From positions 1,736,001 through 1,800,000 of the forward strand of contig NW_024468912.1 of NCBI RefSeq assembly GCF_011745365.1: a stretch of 64,000 bases of DNA. The letters run 5' to 3'. Source of the DNA: Cryphonectria parasitica EP155 (taxonomy: Eukaryota; Ascomycota; Sordariomycetes; Diaporthales; Cryphonectriaceae). Every line of letters starts with the position of its first letter. Positions within the stretch are counted from its first letter, which is position 1. A program made the translations under genes and the position numbers. Shown here one piece after another: positions 55,701-64,000 of this stretch. The notes beneath the pieces are model-generated. The model was not told the origin of the DNA, searched no databases, and worked only from the letters and a program-made list of their open reading frames with translations.

Positions 55701-56962
55701 GCGCTGCTGTCGGATGAGATACATGGCTACAGCAAACTCATCCCGGTTTAAAATGCCCTCGGATCTGACGTCCGCCAGGTCCCAGATGTTTGCGAGAACA
55801 GCTTCAGAGAGGTTGGACTGGCTGAAGAAAGGAACCGCCTCCTCGCCTGTGATATAACCTTTCTTCTGTTTGTCAAGGCCATCGTAGATCTGATCAAATC
55901 GCTGCTTGTCTGCTGGCGTAACCAGCCAGGTATCGCCCGTGGACTGCGGTGCCAGAGCAGAGCGCCCCAAGCCAGGCCCAAGAGGAGACCCTGTCCGCAT
56001 CGGCATCTGCGCCTGACCGCTAAGCTGGCGAGGAATGGCAGACAGGGCAGGACCTGACGGACTCTGTGGTCGGGCGGCGCCAGCTGGTGCTCGTCGCGTA
56101 GCAGCCTCATAAAGAGCAGCTGGGAGGATATTTGGTAAGGCCCTCAGAGTGCCGCTCTTCATGCTGGTCAACAAGTGCATAGCAATGACAAACTCGGTTA
56201 TCACCAGGGCGCCTCTCTGCTCCGTATCGGCGAGCTGCCAGATGCGGCCCAGCGTCTCGTTGGGCAGGCCGGATTTCTCGAATATCTGGCGCGCCTGCTC
56301 CCCGCCCAACATGTTCCCAGTCAGGGGCTGGCGCTCGAATAGTCCTGCATATTGCGCGACCTTGTCCGGCATGAGCGGCGGGATGCGAATGGGGGCGTTG
56401 CCGGTTCCTTGGGCAGAGATGGGCTGCGGAGAGCCGGTAGGAGCCGGTGCCAACGGAGGCGGGGCGGGCGTGAAGCCATCGAAACGAGGGATGGGGCCAG
56501 GCTGCAAGGCAACCTGCGCTGTCGGTTCGCGACCAGCCTGGGCGTGGCCGATCAGGCGGAGGGCGACACCAAAACCGGCGGGGGTAAGAAAGCCCCGGTT
56601 CTCCTGATCTGCAATTTGCCAGACCTCGCCCAGTATCCTCGAATCGAGTCTTGTCTTCTCGAAGAACTTGACGGCAATCTCTCCTGTAACAACTCCGACA
56701 TTGTCGGTGTCTGCCTGTCGGAAAAGTTGGCCGTAGACTCGCTTCTCGTCAGGGGTGAGATTAAGGTTCGGGGCAGCTATGAAGACAAGTATCCTGTCAG
56801 CCTCGAGATTCAGAGCAGTAGCAGGCGTGACACAAACCGCACTGCGCGTTGACACCTCATGTTGAGGAGCTAATGACAGTACTGGAAGAAAAGGCAAGCT
56901 GGAGGACAGGTAAGGGAAAAGGAGAGAGACGCACCTGGATCGACACCACTGCTCTCTGCCAT
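52796..56962 (-). CDS. EDE1: EH-domain endocytic scaffold protein Ede1 (1,257 aa, 4 exons)
   Basis: Model complement(join(52796..52825,52990..54252,54324..56776,56935..56962)). Eps15-like scaffold that initiates clathrin-mediated endocytic sites at the plasma membrane. Three EH domains: ~12-105 (KFFEKTRLDSRILGEVWQIA), ~160-245 (FEKSGLPNETLGRIWQLAD) and ~320-410 (FFSQSNLSEAVLANIWDLAD), each with the conserved Trp used in NPF binding. A Pro/Gln linker and a coiled coil (~565-750, QRLAQLRTLYENQAKEVRDL and on) follow, then an acidic, Ser/Pro-rich low-complexity region with repeated DDLDDDFADLED-like patches. The C terminus is a UBA domain (LTGMGYSRSDALNALEKYDY). The first coding exon is 28 nt (MAESSGVDP). 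The last coding exon is 30 nt and restores ERAANYLANQS, the expected end of UBA helix 3; reading on without splicing would end VS*. All introns are GT-AG. Confidence 0.95.
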
Positions 56963-58085
56963 GATGAATGCGGTAGACTGCAAGCCCAAGACTGCTGATG
57001 CAAAGGGAGCTGCTGCGTGCTTACGAGACCGTGCTGGTACAGACCTCGCTGGTGGCAGTCGCTCGTTCGCAGCCTGTTTGTCAGCTACGTGGCTGCACGC
57101 TGGTGTCTGCTGTCAGGATTGATTGATGATGGGAGCCCGCCGGCAGGGACGGACTAATCAAGTAGGGGCGCGATTCTCGAAGCGTCTGTTGTGGTGACTG
57201 GAGTATGCAGACAGAATCCAGACGCAGACAGCGTAACGATGGGGGGAAAAGGTTGGATCTGACCTGCTGTATGGGAGGAAAAGAGGAGGAGGGCGGCAAG
57301 GCCGGCGATGGAGATGTCGATGTTGATTGATGGCTGGGAGATGAATGTTCGTGATCAATCACAACCCCTGTCACCCTCCATTTCGCATGTTGCTTAGGCT
57401 CAGGTGGCCAGTGCTGGTTGGATGCCCAAACCCTGACGATAGGCCCTGTGAACCCAGAACCTCGGTCTTGAAAAGTGAGCGCTGCTACCGCGGGCGTGGC
57501 AGGGGTCTCCCTGGTCATCTGCTCCTACAGCTCCTCAGTACTAACAAAGAGCGTAGTACAGGTACTGTAAATATTACTAGTACATCGTGCATACTGTATA
57601 GATAACGCTGGTGCTCAAGTACATCTCAAGCAGAGCCATCCGAGTGCATATCATAAGGCAGGAACGAAATAGAATTCTCTACTTCCTCCTTCACTCACCC
57701 GTCCTACCTCGTCATGCTTGATTTCTTCAACAATCTTGGTCATGACGTACAACAACGAGAAAAAGATAGAAAAAGGGGAAAAGAGGGTCCCAATCAACAG
57801 CCAGCTAGAAACAGCCAAAATCGACACCAGGCTCAACCACATCTGTCTGTCTAACAATGCGAATGGGTTGTACACAAGAGGGAATTTAATTGAATCAGAG
57901 CTGACCACACTGCAGAAATTCCCAAGACTTCTCGATAACGCTGGCCCAGGCCATGATCTGCTTTGATCCAGTAACACACACAATACCGGGGGGGTTTAAA
58001 AAGACAGAGAGCTCTCGAGATAACGCGACACTATTCTCTTTTGTATACATATACAGCCTCGATCATCATTGGAAAGAGCACGAGG
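56963..58085. other. Upstream region of EDE1 and 3' flank of the GST gene
   Basis: About 1.1 kb. A 110-codon frame on the - strand (57651-57983) contains a hydrophobic stretch but no domain, good start context or neighbour support, so it is not called as a gene. Nothing else seen. Confidence 0.5.
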
Positions 58086-58866
58086 TTACTTTTCCCTCGA
58101 AAGAGCCTTCGCAATGATAGGAAACTGGGTGAATCCCTCGACCTGGGCTGCGATCATGGGCTCCATCCCGTGGTCGCCCTTCCTGATCGCCTCCTGGTAT
58201 CCAGGGCGAGCCGCGATATCCTTCAGGTACCTCAGGATGTTCGGGTACGGGCTCAGATCCCGTGGGCAGAACCCTCGCGTGGTGGTCAGGCTGAATAAGC
58301 TCATGATGTCCGCCGTGCTCAGCTCCTCGTCTGCCAGGTACTTGCTCACGGCGAGCCTGTCATCTAGCAGCCTCAGCGCCGTATCCGTCCTGGCCTTGAA
58401 CGACTCGATGATGGGATTCCCGCTACCGATGCCCGCGAGCAGGAAGGTCATGTTGCGGCTCATGGTCGGCTGCAGAGAGCCGTTGGCGTAGTGCAACCAC
58501 TGCAGGTAGGCACCATACTCCTTGTCGTCTGGGGTTCTCGTCAACCGCACCGCGCCAGAGCCGCCATAGACGGTCAGGATGTACTCCACGATGGCACCCG
58601 ATTCAGAGAGCTCCACAGGTGGCGAGACTTTGGTGTCCCGGAAGTAGGGCGCGGTGCCGAAGGGGTTGAGGGCCTTGAGGTCTGCCGGCGCCAGAGCGGA
58701 CTGTGGGTCGCGCTCGTGGACATGCAGCTCGTAGGGAATGTTAAGCTCCTGTTTGGGCCGGTGAGCGAGTGATTCATCACACGTGTGATGCGACGATGCA
58801 TACCTCTAGCAGCCATACGATCCTCTCGGATTGGGAAAGGTGGAGATGGTGAACTTCGAGAGACAT
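58086..58866 (-). CDS. Glutathione S-transferase (241 aa, 2 exons)
   Basis: Model complement(join(58086..58748,58804..58866)). Cytosolic GST conjugating glutathione to electrophiles or peroxides. The N-terminal thioredoxin-like domain starts MSLEVHHLHLSQSERIVWLL (the SQSERIVW helix start carries the likely GSH-activating Ser), with ELNIPYELHVHERDP, the cis-Pro segment APYFRDTKVSPPVELSESGA and IVEYIL. The helical C-terminal domain has GAYLQWLHYANGSLQPTMSR, KYLADEELSTADIMSLF (the N-capping/hydrophobic-staple motif) and a Tyr/Arg-rich end. The pattern fits the fungal GTT1/GstB-like class, though class assignment is not certain. The 55-nt intron is GT-AG. Neighbours do not suggest a pathway. Confidence 0.92.
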
Positions 58867-60830
58867 ATTGAAGCTGGCCAAGATCAAAATATGAGGAGAC
58901 TGCTTGTCAGTGAGATTTGGAAGGTGTCGGGTCTGTCGATATCGAGCTGTACCAGTCGTGAATGGGGCGGGACCGAAGGCGGTCTTAAAGAGGGTCTTCC
59001 TAAAGGTGCCGTCTCCACAACTCACCGGAACGATGGTCTGCCGAGGCATCGAGCAACGGACATAACAGCACGGGATGACGTTGTCATGCTAGAGCCAAAA
59101 CTCTATTGGGCACCTGAGATGAACCCGAACACGGCCATGGTGCAGAGCTGGCATGTTGGATGGCGATTGTGAGCTCTCCGCCACCAGCTTTCCGCCGCCC
59201 TGTCTCCGACCGTCCGATCCTCCGCCCCCCCACAGCGCTACGGCTCCGGCCGGTCTTATGCATCCTACCCGCTGCGGAACTGTCGGCCCAGGCATCCCTC
59301 ATCTCCGTGAGATGCATCGATGTGCTTTGACTTCACCAGACGAAGCAGGACAGCACCGATGGCACCTAGAATGGTCTGACACAGGGACATCTACCATGTG
59401 GGACATCTACCATGTGAACATGAGGTCCCGGCCTGCCCAGATTGCCCGTCGACGTTATGATTGCGTCGAAGGTTCCTGTTTGTTTCTATCACTCCCCTCC
59501 TCTGCCCTCTTCCATTTCCCTCCCCCGCCTCTCGTTTTTAACTCTCTCCCTTTTTCCCTTTCTCCCAAAACCCCCCCCTCCTTTCTCTTCGTTCCCTGTT
59601 TCATATCACCCTGCGACTCATACTATCATGGCTTGCTCTCTTAGAAGCAAGTAATCAGTGAAGTCCAACACGACCTTCGCATTTGGACATGCTTCCAGTA
59701 GAGTGTCCCATCATCTTCGAAACGAACTGTCCATCCCAGCCGCCATCTGAAATGGGATCTGCTAGAGGCGAACTGAACAAACAAGCCAGATGCCTCCCTC
59801 CAAATGGTAGTCATTCCACCGCGTTCACTTCAGAGCAAAGATTAAACCCCTTCGCAGGATGTGACCACAGCCAGCTTCGGCGCGAGCCTTCCAGCGACTT
59901 ACTTTGCCCTCTGTCCTGATGTCAACGTTGAGACCTTAGAAGCCTCTATCGTCAGTCGGCATTCAGGCCTCGTCGAAGCCTGCAGCCGAGTTCTCAAACG
60001 CCGGGTCAACAAGGGCCTGTCGAACTCCGCCGCGTACAGGCGAGTGGTCAGCCACCAGCTATGCCTCTAAGATCCAGCTGGAAAACTCCCAAAAACCGAC
60101 ACCCAGACCGCTGCCCTGACTTGCTGCTGAGGACTACTACCATTTATTTTGCCACGCGGCCTCATGGGATCGGCCACCACCCTTCCAGCGACTATAATGG
60201 CCGCCAGTGACAATTTCGGGAGCCGCCGTGGTGGGAGGAAAAGGCTTCCGCCACAACAATGAACGGAAAACATTGAAGACGACTGTTATGATATAAGGTG
60301 TGAAATCTTGTAGCCGGTCCAAAGCAGCTGGTGGTTCTGCCCTATAATAGCCAGAAAGGTGATGAGGAGCCGCGGCCTATTTCTAGCTTAAACCAATTAC
60401 TGAATAGAGACGGGGACAGCATGTGAAAGAAGGAACCCTCAGTTTGTTCACAGACCTGTTCTGGGGGTCAATTGCGCTTCGGAGGACTGCCTGGGAAGTG
60501 CAAAGCCTGCTAGCAGACGAATCAAGAAAAAGCAAGGTGAGGAAAGCAAAGAAGAACACAAAGAGAGAAGAAAAGGGGACGGGCGGGGAAGGAATATAAC
60601 GCGTTCATTGTCCATCATGTACAGGTCTCGCGCATCATCAAATGGCTTGTAAATAGACGCCATCATGTGCTCGGAATTCGAGGTCCAGTTCGCTTGATCT
60701 TGAAGTACTCGTTATATATCTCAGCAATCCCATTTCCTCGATGAAGACTTCCATTTCCATAGATAGATCATGTATGGGTGTCCAACCAGAGTGTAAGAGC
60801 TTGTTGTAATATACACAGCTGAAAATCTTT
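58867..60830. other. Long intergenic region with a pyrimidine-rich tract
   Basis: Upstream of the GST gene (-) and 3' of the small secreted protein gene. From about 59470 to 59625 the + strand is strongly C/T-rich (ccctttttccctttctccc type) and ends close to an ATG at about 59628 that opens only nine codons before a stop. No supported coding frame follows, although a 70-codon frame at about 59861-60070 could be a decayed fragment. No gene called. Confidence 0.5.
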
Positions 60831-61505
60831 CTAACAGTCATAAGGCCGGCATGAGAAACTCTGCGCCAGGTTGTCCCAAACCTCCTCGGAGCCGGCCAGG
60901 TTGTAATAACTCCCGACCACATCCAGCGTATCGTTGATCCTTCCCAGCCCGGGATCACAGTTCGTATTACTGCAACATCAGATCAGAAGCGGTGGCCAGA
61001 AAACAGAATGTCTGTCTGTCTGTATATCTGTCCAGATACCTGTCATGTGACAGATTTGGGCTGCAGAGGGGGGAGAGGGGGGGGGGGGAGGGCTTACGGA
61101 TATAATGTACACCAGTTGAAAAGATTCGCAGCCACGGAGCTGACACCGGCTGGCTGTTCATACGGGAATTGCCCTGCTATGGAGACTATGTATGAAATCA
61201 GTACGTGTGCGTATGTGTCTGTATGTGTGTCTTGTGAGGATCCTGGGGAAAGGGGGGATCCAACAACTGTAGAAGGGGTCAAGAAGAAAGAAAGGGAAGA
61301 AAAAGGGTTAACAAGTCGGGGACAGAGAGATCATACTGCACGTGTTGGCTGAGACATTGTATTGATATGATCTGCCGGAGAAGTTGGCGTCCGACCAAGC
61401 TGTAAGTCCCCCTACATAATTGCTGCAATCTGAGTTTGACCGTCGAGAGGGCAATGCTGCGGCGATGGTGACCGAGGCGAAGGCTATTGCTGCTGCGGCT
61501 TTCAT
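60831..61505 (-). CDS. Small secreted cysteine-containing protein (131 aa, 3 exons)
   Basis: Model complement(join(60831..60969,61098..61185,61337..61505)). The N terminus MKAAAAIAFASVTIAAALPS is a clear signal peptide. The mature protein of ~110 residues has six Cys (SDC, TC, WC, NC, SC and the terminal DC), an even number compatible with three disulfides. The segment LTAWSDANFSGRSYQYNVSA resembles the strand pattern of beta/gamma-crystallin-like secreted proteins (x-D-x-N-F-x-G), which is a weak hint only. Other parts: PAGVSSVAANLFNWCTLYPN and LDVVGSYYNLAGSEEVWDNL. Both introns are GT-AG; the first splits the codon after the second Cys and the second splits a Pro codon. No transmembrane or GPI tail. 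Its size, secretion and Cys content fit the candidate-effector or defence-type small secreted proteins of fungi, without known function. Confidence 0.83.
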
Positions 61506-62763
61506 GATTTGATGTGAAGGTAAAATTTTCGTTATATGCTTTGGTCAATTCACCAGCCCAGGGCTTTCTTGTTTTCTTTCGGTGTCTCTTTCAATATTAT
61601 TTGTATTTTTCTTGAGTGCTAGTAAGAGGGCCACCTTCTGTTAATAAACGACGTCTCTCGTGTGCTCCGTTTTCATGGGCCATCCGCTTTAGTGAACGCT
61701 TCCTTCGCCAGGACTCTGCACAGTGATTAATTACATTCCAGGGGCTCCAACGGCACAGGTTGTGGCGTGCATGCTCACACCGTCACAGTCGGCGAAGAAC
61801 CCAGAAAAGGGAAGAAGAAGAATGTGGCCATTGGGCTCAGAAAAGTCATCTAGTGAGGGTTGATGCTGATAGGGAAAAGGCGAGGTGACAGTGATGGAGA
61901 CGCCGGGGCCTGGCAAATATTGTGTAAAATGATTGGCTGGGTTGGGAATGGATCACATCTTCGGCGGTTAGACCTGGGCTGACATCCAGTCAGTTGCCCT
62001 GGCTATGGATGGACCCCAGGTTGGCCTGTCGTTTTTCGAGTGATGCCGCCCCCTGAGTTTTGCAGGTCTGGATTGGAATGAGATATCCAAGACTGCATAC
62101 GCGAGTTTGAGGAAAGTAATATTGGTGCAAATATTGGTTCAGTCTCGCGAAGATACGGTGATTACGAAGGATGAAAAGGCCAGTCAGGTTGCTTCGTGAG
62201 CGAGCCGGCACACCACCATTTTAGAAGCGCCAGACGACACGACTAAGAGGAAATATAATGCAAGGTGATAGATATGAGGTTAGATTAAAGTTTGCTGTAG
62301 ACTAAGCGGTGCAGCCTGTGATGGAGAGTCGTGAAATTCTTTGAAACATGGCTTCGAAACGCGGTCTTTCTTCCTTCCCCCCTCCCTTTGTGCGTGCGCA
62401 TGGTGTGTTTGTGTGGATATAGGCAGACTTGAGATAAAAGAAAACAAGTGAGGACGTTGTATTATAACAAAGTACCGCATAAAATACCATCACGACGGTC
62501 GGCGCTCGAAGCACTGCTCAGAGTTCAGATCACTAGTAAGGCATCAAATTAATTCTTGATGTCAGCCATAGGAATCGATCCCATCTGAAATGAATAGTTT
62601 CTCTTTTTGTGCTGGATGTACGTTCCCCAATAACTTGCATCACGAAAGGAGTCTGGCCTCTTTCACTGCTATTCCGGCCTTCCTTTTCTCCCACTTAAGG
62701 AGACCCCCCGCCCCCCAAGGAAAAAAAGACAAATATATTGTTTCCCAAAGGTAATCATCATCA
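61506..62763. other. Intergenic, upstream of the secreted-protein gene
   Basis: About 1.26 kb with no supported gene. A C/T-mixed region near 62690-62720 includes short C runs at the 3' end of the transporter gene. Confidence 0.55.
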
Positions 62764-63885
62764 TCACCCCTCTCTCTGCTCGTTCACCACAGCCTTCTCC
62801 TCATCCACATCAAGACTTCCCGCCTCGCCCAGCTCCGCAACCCCCTCATGATGTCCATGCAGCCCAATCTCTGTCTTGGTAAACGCATCCGCCGTGTCGC
62901 GATACGCCGGCACAAAATTGACCGCCAGCGAGTATGACCAAGCCGCAATAAAGAACGCCATGGGAACAACCATCGCCAGCGCGGTCCCATGCATATCCGC
63001 CACAGCCCCCGTCAGGGGCGGCACACAGGCGCCCCCAAAGACACCGCCCACGATGAACCCGGACCCGCGCTTGGTGTGGCGACCGAGGCCGCGCATGCCC
63101 AGCGCAACGATGGTCGGGAAACAGATGGACTCGAAGAAGAGGGTCACGTAGAGCATCGACATGCCCGTGTTGCCGCGCTGCGTGATGGAGGGCCCGACAA
63201 AGACGATGCATAGGCTGAGGTAGCAGAGGAAGACCCAGCGCGGGCGGACGAAGTGCATGATGGCTGTGCCCGCGAAACGGCCTAGGGCGAATGCTCCTTG
63301 GGCGCCGGCGAGGAATTGGGAGCCCAGCGCGGAGGAGGTGTTGGCGCGGGTTTCGGTCACGTAGTTGATGAAGTAACTGGAATCGCATATGGTCAGTGAT
63401 ATGAATCATTCATATTGCTTTTTTTCAGAGGAAGAACAAGAAGAAGAAAAAGAAGGGAATGAGTGGAAAGACTTTGGAGGACGGCTCCATCATTGTAGTC
63501 CTTTTCCCAACCCCAACCTCAACTACTCACCTCGCAATGGCAACCTGTGCCCCAGTATAACAAAACTGCGCAAACGCCGCATGGAACAACCGGTGCTGCT
63601 TGATGAAAGGCTTCGTGCTGTCTGCCGAGGCCCGCGATTCGTCCGCCTGGAACTCCATGTCGGCGTCGGTGATCTCGGGGATGTGAGACATGAAGAAGAC
63701 ACAAGCCAGGCAGAAGACGAACACGGCGATGGCCAGATATACCCACTGCACGTTCTGCAGGGCGCGCGCATCACCAAAGTTGAAGAAGACGTAGGACCCC
63801 AGCACGGGGGCGACCACAGTGCCGATGCCGTTGAAGGCCTGGGAGATGTTGATGCGGATCTCGGAATATTTGGGCGGACCACAAA
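62764..63885 (-). CDS. FucP/GLUT-type MFS sugar transporter, 3' part (5' end outside the window)
   Basis: Partial model complement(join(62764..63376,63531..>63885)). The visible 322 residues cover the C-terminal part of a major-facilitator sugar:H+ symporter of the L-fucose permease family. Seen: SEIRINISQAFNGIGTVVAP followed by VLGSYVFF, the QVAIASYFINYVTE segment at the start of TM7, AGAQGAFALGRFAGTAIMHF (TM8), and GMRGLGRHTKRGSGF (loop 8-9 with the basic cluster). TM10-11 follow as GGVFGGACVPPLTGAVADMH. It ends in an acidic/His tail. The 154-nt intron is GT-AG. Upstream of 63885 the acceptor TTAG is preceded by sequence that looks intronic to the window edge, so further exons lie beyond 64000. 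Confidence 0.9.
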
Positions 63886-64000
63886 CTAAAGAAGGAAGAA
63901 GAAGATGATTACCATCAAGCCCACGCAGAAAAGAGAGATATACTTGTGGGGGTGGGGAGGGGGGTTTATGATTTTTTGCTGCTTGATTTTAAACCAACCA

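Noticed and set aside
57651..57983. Short frame with a hydrophobic stretch
   Set aside because: Starts without ATG context and has no recognisable family; could be chance in a 1.1-kb promoter region.

Overview
The window is a 64 kb piece of nuclear chromosome from a filamentous ascomycete (Pezizomycotina, most likely a Sordariomycete). The reasons are short GT-AG introns (about 45-180 nt) with CTGAC/CTAAC-type branch sites, pyrimidine-rich leaders, moderate GC content and ascomycete-type proteins (DUF3712 protein, Zn2Cys6 regulator, penicillopepsin-like protease, Ede1, AP-3 sigma). I rebuilt 23 protein genes. All intron phases close, so each model gives an uninterrupted protein. I saw no tRNA, rRNA, CRISPR, transposon or plasmid feature.

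Layout. 0-12 kb: a coiled-coil protein of unknown function (+), a secreted A1 aspartic protease (-), and an ER-lumenal Hsp70/GRP170 chaperone of the Lhs1 type (-). 14-21 kb: alpha-tubulin (+, 7 exons), a polytopic membrane protein (-) and a DUF3712 membrane-anchored protein (-) with a large composite microsatellite in its last intron. 22-27.4 kb is an accessory-looking block: an intronless adenosine/adenine deaminase-family enzyme (+), a short-chain dehydrogenase (-), and a divergent regulator (+) that carries a C2HC-like finger directly before a Zn2Cys6 cluster. 28-38 kb: an F-box-like/TPR protein (+), an RRM-like protein (-), DPH3 (+), a small GPI-anchored wall protein (-) and a large F-box protein (+). 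38.7-49.4 kb: a 1,754-residue DDX60-like Ski2-type helicase (+) with a GC-AG intron, cytosolic leucyl-tRNA synthetase (-), and a 102-residue probable mitochondrial protein (+) with a 9-nt last exon. 49.9-57 kb: AP-3 sigma (-), frataxin (+), and the endocytic scaffold Ede1 (-) with a 30-nt last coding exon. 58-64 kb: a glutathione S-transferase (-), a six-cysteine small secreted protein (-), and the 3' part of a FucP-like sugar transporter (-) that runs off the right edge.

Most genes are housekeeping and unlinked in function. Plausible functional links are the divergent regulator/dehydrogenase pair (with the deaminase next to it) and two compact divergent promoters (LeuRS with the mitochondrial protein; AP-3 sigma with frataxin). 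I found no clear new multi-gene system. The least ordinary items are the DDX60-like helicase with its GC-AG intron, the double zinc-motif regulator, the F-box/TPR fusion, the secreted cysteine-rich protein, and CAA-rich leaders ahead of several start codons.
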